64,000 bases of DNA, from positions 1 through 64,000 of the forward strand of contig NZ_JACIJG010000001.1 of NCBI RefSeq assembly GCF_014199265.1, in the 5' to 3' direction. The translations under genes and the position numbers were made by a program. The notes below the pieces were generated by a model. It made no database searches. It was given only the letters and a program-made list of their open reading frames with translations, and had not been told where the DNA came from. Every line of letters starts with the position of its first letter. The stretch's first letter is position 1. Of this stretch, positions 34,858 through 43,823 are shown in pieces. This stretch comes from Brucella daejeonensis (GTDB lineage: Bacteria > Pseudomonadota > Alphaproteobacteria > Rhizobiales > Rhizobiaceae).

Positions 34858-35451
34858 TCAGGCGCGTCGCACGGCCTGGCGGGTGACCATCGATGGATCG
34901 ACCCAGCCGATATTGCCGTCCGCGCGACGGTAGACGATATTAACTTCATCATTGCCGGCATTGCGGAACACCAGAACCGGATTCTCGATCAGATCCAGTT
35001 CCACGACCGCCGACGCCACCGACATGGTGCGCAGGGCGACGGACGATTCCGCAACGATAGTCGGCGCGTAATCCGCCGGAAGATCCTCCTCTTCGTCCGG
35101 CAGCGGTGCCATAACACGATATGCAACGTCATCATAGATCGCATCTTGCTGTGCAGCCGAGCGCGATTTCAGACGGCGCTTGTAGCGGCGAAGGCGGGTT
35201 TCGATCTTGTCCGCGGCCGCTTCGAAAGCCAGTTGCGGATCCTGCGCCTCGCCAGTGCTTTGCAGCGTCGCACCGCTATCGAGGTGCAAAGTGCAATCCG
35301 CACTGAAACGCGAGCCGGACTTGGTGACCGTAACCTGTCCGGAAAAGCCATGATCGAAATATTTGCCGACAGCCTCGTTAACCCGATCGACGATCCGGGC
35401 CGTGAAAGCTTCACCGACGTCCATATGCTTTCCAGATACACGCAGAGTCAT
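34858..35451 (-). CDS. hpf: Ribosome hibernation promoting factor, long form
   Basis: A 197-aa long-type HPF/RaiA that inactivates and dimerises 70S ribosomes in stationary phase. The N-terminal S30AE domain (about residues 1-100; RVSGKHMDVGEAF then HLDSGATLQSTGEAQDP) is followed by a linker and the C-terminal dimerisation domain (PVLVFRNAGNDEVNIVYRR). ATG 35451 has GAGG at good distance; the upstream GTG 35458 is less likely. It is separated from rpoN by 560 bp holding a repeat, so it may have its own promoter. Confidence 0.93.
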   Translation of the reverse strand: MTLRVSGKHMDVGEAFTARIVDRVNEAVGKYFDHGFSGQVTVTKSGSRFSADCTLHLDSGATLQSTGEAQDPQLAFEAAADKIETRLRRYKRRLKSRSAAQQDAIYDDVAYRVMAPLPDEEEDLPADYAPTIVAESSVALRTMSVASAVVELDLIENPVLVFRNAGNDEVNIVYRRADGNIGWVDPSMVTRQAVRRA

Positions 35452-36011
35452 TTGGCACACCTCATTTGCGTTACACCACAGGACTCAGTCTAATCACAAG
35501 GCGAGCGAAGCGCAAAGCGAACCCGCATCAAAGATGCTTTTCATCCCGTGCGTTTTCCGGCTTTTCCACCCGGACCGTCCAGAACGTCGGATTACCTGCT
35601 CGGCCAGCATATGGACAACCGCAATTTCTTCACAAACCGCGATCATGTTTCGTGTTGGTCCAGTGGAAACGAAATCCCTGAAACCACTCGATTCAGTTGT
35701 ACGCCGGGTCTCCGGGAAAAGCTGCCTGCGACTTTTACTCAAGACACCCGTCGGCGCGCCAGAACTTCCCATTTCCAGGAGGACGGGACAGGTTTCGCAA
35801 CGCGAGCCGGGCTTCTATTGGGTGAACAGGCGCTTGTCAATTGGTCCTCATGCCAGTCGATCTCCCAGCCATGCGGGCCTTGTACGTAACCGAAGCCAAT
35901 ATCTCACGAAAAACAGGAGCATAGCCAGCACAACCGGTGTCTGCTCCAAAAGTCGCCATGCCTGTCCGCGACGGTTGTTTTCCCCATCGCCACCGCTTTT
36001 GTTTCAGACGC
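35452..36011. other. rpoN-hpf intergenic region, no gene seen
   Basis: 560 bp without a supportable gene. Its only clear structure is the inverted repeat at 35944-36008 beside the rpoN stop. The hpf promoter presumably lies in the first 150 bp; TTGTGA (with TGTAAC 18 bp on) near 35480-35510 on the minus strand is a weak candidate. Open frames here are shadows. Confidence 0.5.
35944..36008. repeat. Intergenic inverted repeat, second copy
   Basis: The left arm CTCCAAAAGTCGCCATGC and the right arm CCGCTTTTGTTTCAGAC match the outer arms of the repeat at 10660-10731; the centre differs. It ends 3 bp from the rpoN stop. Confidence 0.55.
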
Positions 36012-37550
36012 TCACGACGCGGACAATCTCGCCTTCTTTTCGCGTCGGCGCTGAACGGACGAAGCAATATTCATCGCTTCGCGGTATTTTGCGACGGTTC
36101 TGCGCGCAATATCCACACCGTCCTTCTTCAGGACATCCACGATGGCGTCGTCGGACAACACATTGTCCGGCTGTTCGGCGTCGATCAACTGACGGATGCG
36201 ATGGCGCACGCTTTCCGACGAATGGGCGTCGCCGCCCTCCGAAGAGGCAATGGAGGCGGTGAAAAAATAGCGCAGCTCGAAAACCCCGCGCGGCGTGGCC
36301 ATGAACTTGTTGGCCGTCACGCGGCTGATGGTCGATTCATGCATACCGACCGCATCGGCAACCATGCGCAGATTGAGCGGCTTCAGATAGGCCACGCCAT
36401 GGCGCAGAAAACCGTCCTGCTGACGCACGATCTCCTGCGTGACCTTCAATATGGTTCGCGCCCGCTGATCGAGGCTGCGCACCAGCCAGTTCGCCGTCTG
36501 CATACAGTCCGACAGAAAGGCTTTTTCCTCCGCCTTCACCGATGCGCTGACTTCGGCATAATATTCATTATTGACGATGAGCCTCGGCATCGCGGCCGGA
36601 TTCAGTTCGATAAGCCAGCCGCCATCGCGCGAAGGCGTGACGAGCGCGTCGGGCACGATGGCATCGACCACCGCAACCTCGAACAACGCTCCCGGCTTGG
36701 GATCGAGCATCCGAATTTCGGTGAGCATGTCGAGAATATCCGCCTGATCGACGCCGCAGAGCTTTTTGAGCGTCGCAAAGTCGCGCCGGGCCAGAAGATC
36801 GAGATTATCGATGAGCGCTTCCATCGCCGGATCGAAACGATCCTTGAGGCGCAACTGTATCGCCAGGCATTCGCGCAGATCGCGCGCAAAAATCCCCGGC
36901 GGGTCGAAGCCTTGCATCGCGGTCAGTATCCGCTCGACCTCGGCGGTCTCCACGCCCAGATTCTGGGCCAGCGCCGTAGTGTCGGCGCGCAGATAGCCGC
37001 TCTCGTCCAGCGCATCGGCAAGCCCCGTTGCCATGAAACGGTCAGCGGTTGTGGAGAAAGTCAGCGCGATCTGTCCGGCGACATGCTCGCTCAGCGAAAC
37101 ACGGCTCGCCACGACCTGGTCTATATCGTATCCGCTTCCCGAAACCTGGCCCTCGCCCGGCGCGGATTTCCATTGCGCCGTCAGATCGGGGCCGACCGCG
37201 TCGGAACGTCCGGGATCGTCGGGAAAAATATTCTCCAGCGAACTGTCGAAGGCGGAGGAGAGCGTTTCCGCATCGTCGGAAACATCCGTCTTGAACCAGT
37301 CCGCCTCGGACGCGTCGGAACCTGCTTCTTCCCCGCCCGTCTCCCCGTCGTCGCGCACAGAATCCGCGCCTGAAAAATCATCGTTCGCTGCCTCTATTCT
37401 GTCCAGCAGCGGATTTTTCTCGATCTCGACATCCAGAAACTGCTCCAGCTCCACATGCGTCATCTGCAACAGTTTGATCGACTGCATCAGCTGGGGGGTC
37501 ATGACCAGCGATTGAGACTGACGGAAATCGAGCTTGGGCGACAAAGCCAT
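36012..37550 (-). CDS. rpoN: RNA polymerase sigma-54 factor
   Basis: A 512-aa sigma-54. The N-terminal activator-interacting region (LDFRQSQSLVMTPQLMQSIKLL) is followed by an acidic linker, the core-binding domain, the helix-turn-helix, and the RpoN box ARRTVAKYRE ~25 residues before the C-terminus. It directs transcription of nitrogen and other enhancer-dependent genes. ATG 37550 gives MALSPKLDF. It is downstream of the lpt genes on the same strand and upstream of hpf-ptsN. Confidence 0.96.
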   Translation of the reverse strand: MALSPKLDFRQSQSLVMTPQLMQSIKLLQMTHVELEQFLDVEIEKNPLLDRIEAANDDFSGADSVRDDGETGGEEAGSDASEADWFKTDVSDDAETLSSAFDSSLENIFPDDPGRSDAVGPDLTAQWKSAPGEGQVSGSGYDIDQVVASRVSLSEHVAGQIALTFSTTADRFMATGLADALDESGYLRADTTALAQNLGVETAEVERILTAMQGFDPPGIFARDLRECLAIQLRLKDRFDPAMEALIDNLDLLARRDFATLKKLCGVDQADILDMLTEIRMLDPKPGALFEVAVVDAIVPDALVTPSRDGGWLIELNPAAMPRLIVNNEYYAEVSASVKAEEKAFLSDCMQTANWLVRSLDQRARTILKVTQEIVRQQDGFLRHGVAYLKPLNLRMVADAVGMHESTISRVTANKFMATPRGVFELRYFFTASIASSEGGDAHSSESVRHRIRQLIDAEQPDNVLSDDAIVDVLKKDGVDIARRTVAKYREAMNIASSVQRRREKKARLSAS

Positions 37551-37590
37551 ATGACGCGTTATTCTCCCCGGTTTACCCCATGGCATCGGC

Positions 37591-37628
37591 CCGAAAACCG
37601 TTTCACACTTTTCGGGATGCGCTCCAGC
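37591..37628 (+). repeat. Dispersed TTTCACAC repeat, copy 4
   Basis: CCGAAAACCGTTTCACAC then TTTTCGGGATGCGCTCCAG is a divergent copy of the family seen at 10581, 29434 and 42586; here it lies upstream of rpoN, between rpoN and lptB. Confidence 0.6.
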
Positions 37629-37837
37629 AATTTTCACGAACCGCCTATGCAGGCCGAACCGAATGAAAACTGGTATGAACCTTGCTTGTCAATTCAGAAT
37701 GCGCGTTTTTCAAGCAAAAGGGAAATTAGTCGCGGGAAGACACGGTTTCGACCGCTCGCGCACCGACGGCACGAGCGGCAGCACGAGAGCCGGACGACAG
37801 CGCGTCCGCGCATCGATTCGAACGCGTATAAGCTGGA

Positions 37838-38677
37838 TCAAAGAGTGAACTGGTCGCCGAGATAAAGCCTGCGAACATCGGGATTTGCGACGATTTCGGC
37901 GGGACGACCGTGGGTCAGGACCTGTCCGGCGTGAATGATATAGGCGCGATCGATGAGACCGAGCGTTTCGCGCACGTTGTGGTCGGTGATCAGAACGCCG
38001 ATACCGCGGCTCGTCAGGTGACGCACGAGTTGCTGAATATCCGAAACGGCGATGGGATCGACGCCTGCAAAAGGTTCGTCGAGCAGCATGAAATTCGGAC
38101 GCGACGCGAGCGCGCGCGCAATTTCAAGACGGCGGCGTTCACCGCCCGAGAGCGAAATGGCGGGCGCCTTGCGCAGATGCGCGATGTGAAATTCTTCCAG
38201 CAGCGCATCCAGCTCGGATGCGCGCTTGGCGCGGTCCTTTTCCACGACTTCCAGCACGGCCTTGATATTGTTTTCCACCGAAAGGCCACGGAAAATCGAG
38301 GCTTCCTGCGGCAGATAACCGATACCCAGGCGCGAGCGGCGATACATCGGCATCGACGTAACGTCGAAACCGTCGATCTCGATGGACCCGCTATCGGCGG
38401 GAACCAGTCCCGTCACCATATAGAAGCATGTGGTCTTGCCGGCGCCGTTCGGTCCCAGAATACCGACGGCCTCGCCCGCGCGAACGCCGAACGACACGCC
38501 ATTGACCACCTGCCGCCCGCGATAGCTCTTGCAAAGCCCGCGCGCGACCAGTGTGCCCTTGAGCCGCGCCGACTTGCCGGGCTGCGCGGGCATCGCCCCC
38601 ACGGCCTCAGACGCTCCATTCACATTTCGAGATGCAGCTTGCGGCTCATCGGCCTTCTTGTTCCAGAACAATCCCAC
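37838..38677 (-). CDS. lptB: LPS export ABC transporter ATP-binding protein
   Basis: A 279-aa ATPase. Walker A GPNGAGKTT is at 75-83, the signature LSGGE at 176-180, and Walker B LLDEP at 198-202. It powers the LptB2FG transporter that extracts lipopolysaccharide from the inner membrane. It has a ~40-residue N-terminal extension rich in Ala, Gly and charged residues not found in the E. coli protein. It follows lptA by 11 bp in the lptC-lptA-lptB operon. Confidence 0.95.
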   Translation of the reverse strand: MGLFWNKKADEPQAASRNVNGASEAVGAMPAQPGKSARLKGTLVARGLCKSYRGRQVVNGVSFGVRAGEAVGILGPNGAGKTTCFYMVTGLVPADSGSIEIDGFDVTSMPMYRRSRLGIGYLPQEASIFRGLSVENNIKAVLEVVEKDRAKRASELDALLEEFHIAHLRKAPAISLSGGERRRLEIARALASRPNFMLLDEPFAGVDPIAVSDIQQLVRHLTSRGIGVLITDHNVRETLGLIDRAYIIHAGQVLTHGRPAEIVANPDVRRLYLGDQFTL

Positions 38678-38688
38678 GCGCGCTCCGG

Positions 38689-39342
38689 TCAGTTCTGTGT
38701 GGGCGCCGCGCCGCCCTGCTGTTGATCCTTCGGAGCCATGATGATCGACACACGTCCCTTCGTCTGGCCCTTGCAGCTTTCAACATTGGCGCGCCCCGTA
38801 TCGAGATGCGCGGTCAGCTTGCAGCCGGTCACCACGTTATCGCCGTCGGTCAGAACCACCTTCTGCCCCTGAAGGACCATCACCTGATTCTTCGCGTCGT
38901 AGCGGCCGGTATCGCCGGTCGCGACCTGCGTGCCGGACTTCAGATACACTTTTCCGGAAATGTCGATGTGATCGATGCTGGACGAATCAAGCCCGCCCAC
39001 GCCGGCGCTTGCAGGCGCGGCGGCCTGGCCTTCGCCGTCCTTCTTCGCCTTGTTGTAGTAGACGGTCATCAGACCGGCCTTGAGAAGCGCGTCACCCTGC
39101 GAAACGGCCACATTGCCGGTGAATATGGCAATGCCTTCCTTGTCGCGCATTTCCAGCTTGTCGGCGTCGATCTTGACCGGCGCCTTGCTGTTGGAAAGCT
39201 TCAGACCGTTCACGGCAGAGCCTTCTTCCTGAGCCAGCGACGCGACCGGAGCCGCGACCATGCCAAGCGCCAGAACTGCAAATCCCGTCCGCAAAGTGCG
39301 GGCCATCGTACCCTTGTTCATCCTGCCCGTCTCGCGTTCCAT
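38689..39342 (-). CDS. lptA: LPS transport periplasmic protein LptA
   Basis: A 217-aa OstA/LptA-type periplasmic bridge protein. After a signal peptide (ARTLRTGFAVLALGMVAAP, cleaved near SLAQ) the beta-jellyroll has the family's KIDADKLEMRDKEGIAIFTG motif. The Ala/Gln-rich C-terminus is disordered. I start at ATG 39342 (GGGGAG upstream); ATG 39321 is an alternative. It carries LPS across the periplasm with LptC and the outer-membrane LptDE. Confidence 0.92.
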   Translation of the reverse strand: MERETGRMNKGTMARTLRTGFAVLALGMVAAPVASLAQEEGSAVNGLKLSNSKAPVKIDADKLEMRDKEGIAIFTGNVAVSQGDALLKAGLMTVYYNKAKKDGEGQAAAPASAGVGGLDSSSIDHIDISGKVYLKSGTQVATGDTGRYDAKNQVMVLQGQKVVLTDGDNVVTGCKLTAHLDTGRANVESCKGQTKGRVSIIMAPKDQQQGGAAPTQN

Positions 39343-39552
39343 ATATCTTGAGCTCCCCGAAGCATTCGGCCATTCATCAACCATTTCTGGGCCGACATGC
39401 GGTCAGACGCAACTTTAAGCAGTTTGCGGCCAAATGGGAACATTCGGCATCGCAAAATGCGATCAAAAAAACCAGTCTGGAGCGCATTTTGGTCCCCGAA
39501 AGCCTATGCCCTCTTTCGGAATGCGTTTCCTTTTCTCAGGTCAAGCTCCCCG

Positions 39553-40266
39553 TCAGGGAGCCTTGTTGGGCGAAACGACGCTGCCGTCAACGGTCATTCG
39601 AACCTTGTTCTCGAAAACGAGAACCTTCCCGTTGTCCCTGACCTGCATACGGTCGGCCAGGATATGCGTGCTGCCGCTGCGAATGTCGACGGGCTTGTCG
39701 GTGGTGATCTGCCCGCTTTTCAGGTTCACATCCGCAGAATGCAGCACGGCACGTAAACCTTCATTCGTCGTAACAGTAAAGTCGTTATCAAGTTGCAAAC
39801 GACCATTTGCATTATCATAAACGCCCGACGCGGCCTCAACCCTGGCGATGCCGTCTTCACCGACCGGCAACTCGGCGGAAATGCCTTCAAGCGCAATCGC
39901 GCCGCTGTTCTTCGCGTCCTGCGTCGCCTTGGCGGCAGTCATCGAATAGGGACGGTTGTCCTTGGTATATCCGTTGAGATGCGGGCTGGTCATGACGAGC
40001 TTGCCGCTTTCGCCGCCGGTGTTCACTTCCACCTTGACGGGCGTGTTCGGCGTGGCGAGAAAGGTGTACCAGGAAAAAACGGCCGCCACCATGATCGCGG
40101 CGATCGGCAGCGCGGTTTTCAGAACCCGGACACGGACCGAATGGCGCTGCGCAGCGTGAAAAAGCGTTTCCGCCTTCTCCGAAGCACCAAAACGCATGCC
40201 GCCCTTGCCGCGACCGGCAGCGGTCGCGCTCTGCGGCGCATGGTTATGTGTGACGTCGGCAGTCAT
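39553..40266 (-). CDS. lptC: LPS export inner-membrane protein LptC
   Basis: A 237-aa LptC: a basic, cytosolic N-terminus (about 1-50), one transmembrane segment (about 51-70, LPIAAIMVAAVFSWYTFLA), then a periplasmic beta-jellyroll with TSPHLNGYTKDNRPYSMTA and repeated strands. It anchors the LPS bridge to LptBFG. It lies 210 bp upstream of lptA on the same strand. No rnd gene lies immediately upstream, unlike some relatives. Confidence 0.9.
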   Translation of the reverse strand: MTADVTHNHAPQSATAAGRGKGGMRFGASEKAETLFHAAQRHSVRVRVLKTALPIAAIMVAAVFSWYTFLATPNTPVKVEVNTGGESGKLVMTSPHLNGYTKDNRPYSMTAAKATQDAKNSGAIALEGISAELPVGEDGIARVEAASGVYDNANGRLQLDNDFTVTTNEGLRAVLHSADVNLKSGQITTDKPVDIRSGSTHILADRMQVRDNGKVLVFENKVRMTVDGSVVSPNKAP

Positions 40267-40787
40267 GTTGTCTTCAGGTCCTCGATGGCTTTTCAGAATT
40301 CAAAAATCAGCGCCCTATGTCGCGCTGTTTCATTTCAATTGGGTTTATTTGGGGTGAAATAGCCGGCCGCTCAATAGGCTTATACGCGCAAAACAGCGCG
40401 CCCGCCTCGCAAAATGGAAGCAGGAACAGCTTATGCCATTGATTATTCAACCCAATTGGCATTCATTTAATTAGGTAGAATGCTAATCAACTCTTTGATA
40501 CCACAAATCCGGCGCAAGTTACAGCCGCGCGGACGCAGGCTGCAAATTGCGCTCTGACCGAATCCCGGCGTGTGTCGCCGGGTAATTCGGAACGCGCATG
40601 CGGAATGCGATCCGTTCCACTCATCGCGCTTCGGTATCAGGGTAGGACCTATCAGGGTCAGGGCCTATTAATTTGGCTTTCGGGCACTATCTGTGACGCA
40701 TGACCTTGCCAAAGCTACTTGCCGCATGTCCCCATTCGGGGCAAAAGGTGAAGTTGCAGGCGCAGGCAGCGCTGCTCGAACAAACGG
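40267..40787. other. lptC/sppA divergent intergenic region, no gene seen
   Basis: 521 bp without a supportable gene. An AT-rich stretch at 40440-40500 contains the inverted repeat ATTGGCATT (40455-40463) and AATGCTAAT (40479-40487). Further right is a short direct repeat around 40640-40670 (ATCAGGGT twice). It must carry the promoters of lptC and sppA; no specific signal is convincing. Confidence 0.5.
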
Positions 40788-41768
40788 ATGGACGGAATGG
40801 CTCACGACGCCGAAGCAATCATCGAACGCCGGAAATTGCGCAGGAAGCTGACGATCTGGCGCGTGGCCTTCCTGCTTCTGGTTGCCGCGCTGATCGCCGT
40901 CTTTGCGTCCTGGTCGCTGCGCGGCGCCAATTTCAGCCAGCCGCATATCGCCAAGGTGCGCATCGAAGGAACCATCTTCGAGAATGAGGAATTGTTGAAG
41001 CGCCTCGGCAAGATCGCCGGAGACGACGCGGTCAAAGGCGTGATTCTCGTCCTCGATTCGCCGGGCGGCACCACTGTCGGCGGCGAGGCGATCTTTGAAG
41101 CCGTGCGCAAGATCGCCCAAAAGAAGCCCGTGGTCACGCAGGTCGGCACGCTGGCAGCCTCCGCCGGATACATGATCGCCAGCGCCTCCGACCATATCGT
41201 GGCGCGGCAGACTTCCATCGTCGGCTCCATCGGCGTCCTGTTCCAGTATCCCGACGTCTCGAAGCTTCTCGACACAATCGGCGTGAAGGTCGAAACCATC
41301 AAGTCCTCTCCGCTCAAGGCAGAGCCCAACTATTTCAGCCCGGCCAGCGAGGAAGCCAAGGGCATGATCCGCAACATGATCATGGATTCCTATGCATGGT
41401 TCGTGGATATCGTTGAAAAACGCCGCTCGTTCACGCATGAACAGGCGCTGGCGCTTGCCAATGGCGCGGTTTTCACCGGCCGTCAGGCACTGGACAAGAA
41501 ACTGATCGACGGCCTTGGCGGCGAGGAAGAAGCCGTGACCTGGCTCGCGAGCAAGGGGGTCTCCAAAGACCTGCCCCGCCTGGAATGGAAACCGGTCAGC
41601 AGCGACACGGGTTTTTCGGTGCGCGATCTCATCATCCATGCCGGTGCGCGCCTCCTCGGGGTTCCGCAGGAAGCAGGCAGCGTTCTCAAGGAGATCGCCG
41701 GGGATCGTATCTTTCTTGACGGACTTCTCTCGGTTTGGCACGTTGACGGAGCGCCTGAAGCGAATTGA
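40788..41768 (+). CDS. sppA: Signal peptide peptidase SppA, S49 family
   Basis: A 326-aa single-domain (short) SppA. One N-terminal transmembrane segment (about 24-43) is followed by the S49 protease domain. The nucleophile Ser125 is in TLAASAGYM and the general base Lys177 in SSPLKAEP. It degrades signal peptides left in the inner membrane. ATG 40788 or 40797 are both possible starts. ihfB follows 70 bp downstream in the same direction. Confidence 0.93.
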   Translation: MDGMAHDAEAIIERRKLRRKLTIWRVAFLLLVAALIAVFASWSLRGANFSQPHIAKVRIEGTIFENEELLKRLGKIAGDDAVKGVILVLDSPGGTTVGGEAIFEAVRKIAQKKPVVTQVGTLAASAGYMIASASDHIVARQTSIVGSIGVLFQYPDVSKLLDTIGVKVETIKSSPLKAEPNYFSPASEEAKGMIRNMIMDSYAWFVDIVEKRRSFTHEQALALANGAVFTGRQALDKKLIDGLGGEEEAVTWLASKGVSKDLPRLEWKPVSSDTGFSVRDLIIHAGARLLGVPQEAGSVLKEIAGDRIFLDGLLSVWHVDGAPEAN

Positions 41769-41838
41769 CGCCAAGCCGGTCGACTGACAATGTCCGGCAA
41801 ACCGGACGCAGCAAACAAAACAACAGGGGTTTAAAGCC

Positions 41839-42123
41839 GTGATCAAATCGGAACTCGTTCAGATTATCGCCAGCCGCAATCCGCATCTCTTTCAGCGCGA
41901 TGTCGAAAATATCGTCGGCGCGGTATTCGATGAGATCACCAACGCCCTTGCGGACGGAAACCGCGTGGAACTGCGCGGCTTCGGTGCCTTTTCGGTAAAA
42001 AATCGTCCCGCCCGCAGCGGCCGCAATCCGCGCACCGGCGAAACGGTCGAAGTGGAAGAAAAGTGGGTGCCGTTCTTCAAGACCGGCAAGGAACTGCGTG
42101 ACCGTCTCAACGGCGCGGTCTGA
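41839..42123 (+). CDS. ihfB: Integration host factor subunit beta, GTG start
   Basis: A 94-aa DNA-bending protein of the HU/IHF family, starting [10 protein letters not shown] after the initiator Met, with the IHF-beta type [12 protein letters not shown] beta-arm carrying the intercalating Pro. It starts at GTG 41839. It works with IHF-alpha encoded elsewhere and assists sigma-54 promoters and phage integrases, both relevant in this window. A LapA-domain gene follows 8 bp downstream. Confidence 0.95.
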   Translation: MIKSELVQIIASRNPHLFQRDVENIVGAVFDEITNALADGNRVELRGFGAFSVKNRPARSGRNPRTGETVEVEEKWVPFFKTGKELRDRLNGAV

Positions 42124-42131
42124 TAAGCATC

Positions 42132-42455
42132 ATGGCGGCAAAACGCATCATCGCCATTATTGTTCTGGTACCGCTCGCCGTTGCGCTGATCGCGCTATCG
42201 GTCGCCAACCGGGCAACGGTGCAATTCACACTCGACCCGTTCAATCCGGGCAACCCTGCGCTATCCTATCATGCGCCCCTGTTCCTCTGGCTGTTCGGCG
42301 CACTTTTGATCGGTGTCGTCCTCGGTTCCATCGTGACATGGCTCACGCAGGGCAAGCATCGCCGTCAGGCCCGCCACAGCAAACAGGAGACGGCGCGTCT
42401 TCTGGAACGGGTGGAAACCGCCGAAAAGCGCAATACATCCCTTATCAATTCCTGA
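42132..42455 (+). CDS. LapA-domain (DUF1049) membrane protein
   Basis: A 107-aa protein with two transmembrane segments (about 6-25 and 50-70), a short periplasmic loop, and a basic cytosolic C-terminus with a coiled-coil-like end. It matches the LapA/DUF1049 family, in E. coli linked to LPS assembly regulation (LapA with LapB). Directly after ihfB; co-transcription is likely. No LapB is adjacent. Confidence 0.8.
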   Translation: MAAKRIIAIIVLVPLAVALIALSVANRATVQFTLDPFNPGNPALSYHAPLFLWLFGALLIGVVLGSIVTWLTQGKHRRQARHSKQETARLLERVETAEKRNTSLINS

Positions 42456-42520
42456 AACAGGGCCTAAACGCGCGACAATCAACGTTTTCCCCTTCCACGT
42501 GGGCGTCGTTTATCCTACCT

Positions 42521-42627
42521 AGAGCGGTTCCTGTTCGACTGAATCGTTGGAACCGCTCTAACTATTTGTTTTTACGCATTATCCTACGCAAAACCGCTTC
42601 ACACTTTTGCTGGAAATGCTCTAGAGC
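42521..42627 (+). repeat. Palindrome AGAGCGGTTCC/GGAACCGCTCT and dispersed repeat copy 5
   Basis: A perfect 11-bp inverted repeat (42521-42531 with 42549-42559) is followed at 42586-42627 by CGCAAAACCGCTTCACAC and TTTTGCTGGAAATGCTCTAGAG. The first block is shared with 28442-28481, the second with 29533-29576. Confidence 0.7.
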
Positions 42628-42650
42628 GCCAAAGATGATTGGAGTTTCGG

Positions 42651-43823
42651 GTGAAGACGCCAAAAGGAAAAGGCAAAAAGCCCTCGGGCGGCAAGCAAGT
42701 GCCCAGGCAGGAGCGTGGGCAGGAGCGCAGCTCCGAGCGCGCGAAACACGATGCACCGCGCCCTGACAGCAAGTTTGCCAGCAAGTTCGACAGCAAGTCC
42801 GAAAACAGGGCTTCTTCCTTCAGGAAACCGCGCCCGCAATTTGCCAAGGCTGCTTCCAAGCCTTCGGAAGACAAGCCCATCGCGCCGCTTCGCGAGATAA
42901 AACCCTATTCCGGGGCACGTCCGGGCGAGCGCCTGCCGCTGATCCTCGAAACGGAACCTTCGCCCGATTATGCGCTCATCGACAGCGGCAACGGGCTGAA
43001 GCTGGAACAATACGGCCCCTACCGCATTGTGCGCCCGGAAGGTCAGGCGATCTGGTTGCCAAGCCTCCCGCAAAAGGAATGGGACGAGGCCGATGCCGTC
43101 TTCACCGGCAATACCGACGAGGAAGGCATGGGGCGCTGGGCGTTTCCAAAAGTGCCGCTCGGCGAGACATGGCCGATGCAGCACGAAGGCATTTCCTTCC
43201 ATGGCCGCTTCACCTCGTTCCGGCATGTCGGCGTCTTTCCCGAACAGGCCGCGCATTGGTCGTTCATGGACGGGCTTATCCGCAAAGGCGTGAAGGCCGG
43301 ACGCACGGTCAAGGTGCTCAATCTTTTCGGCTATACCGGCGTTGCCTCGCTAGTGGCTGCGCGCGCCGGAGCGGAAGTCACCCATGTCGACGCTTCCAAG
43401 AAGGCCATTCTATGGGCGCGCGAGAATCAGGAAATGGCCGGCCTTTCCGACAAGCCGATTCGCTGGATCTGCGAAGACGCGATGAAATTCGTCCAGCGTG
43501 AGGAACGCCGCGGCAGCTTCTACGACATTATCCTGCTCGATCCGCCCGCCTATGGGCGCGGCCCCAGCGGCGAAGTCTGGCAATTGTTCGAGCATCTGCC
43601 CGCCATGGTCGATACCTGCCGGTCGATCCTGACGCCAAAGCCATTGGCCGTCATTCTCACCGCCTATTCGATCCGGGCGTCCTTCTTCGCCATTCACGAA
43701 CTGATGCGCGACCGTTTCACCGGCCTTGGCGGCACGGTCGAATCGGGCGAACTTATCCTGCGCGAACAGGCGGCAGGGCGCGCACTTTCCACTTCCATGT
43801 TCAGCCGCTGGGTAGCCAAATGA
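42651..43823 (+). CDS. Class I SAM-dependent RNA methyltransferase, RlmI-like
   Basis: A 390-aa protein. The first ~85 residues are a basic, low-complexity tail (KTPKGKGKKPSGGK). After a linker, the Rossmann domain has LNLFGYTGVASLVAARAGA and the LDPPAYGRG catalytic motif, typical of 23S rRNA cytosine-5 methyltransferases (RlmI/RlmK-like). GTG 42651 has GGAG six bases upstream; TTG 42639 is possible but weaker. Its stop overlaps the next methyltransferase gene as ATGA, so the two are coupled. Confidence 0.88.
   Translation: MKTPKGKGKKPSGGKQVPRQERGQERSSERAKHDAPRPDSKFASKFDSKSENRASSFRKPRPQFAKAASKPSEDKPIAPLREIKPYSGARPGERLPLILETEPSPDYALIDSGNGLKLEQYGPYRIVRPEGQAIWLPSLPQKEWDEADAVFTGNTDEEGMGRWAFPKVPLGETWPMQHEGISFHGRFTSFRHVGVFPEQAAHWSFMDGLIRKGVKAGRTVKVLNLFGYTGVASLVAARAGAEVTHVDASKKAILWARENQEMAGLSDKPIRWICEDAMKFVQREERRGSFYDIILLDPPAYGRGPSGEVWQLFEHLPAMVDTCRSILTPKPLAVILTAYSIRASFFAIHELMRDRFTGLGGTVESGELILREQAAGRALSTSMFSRWVAK

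Noticed and set aside
35363..36262. 299-aa open frame between hpf and rpoN
   Set aside because: It runs over the hpf 5' end, a repeat and the rpoN 3' end, with no ribosome site and a shadow-like composition.
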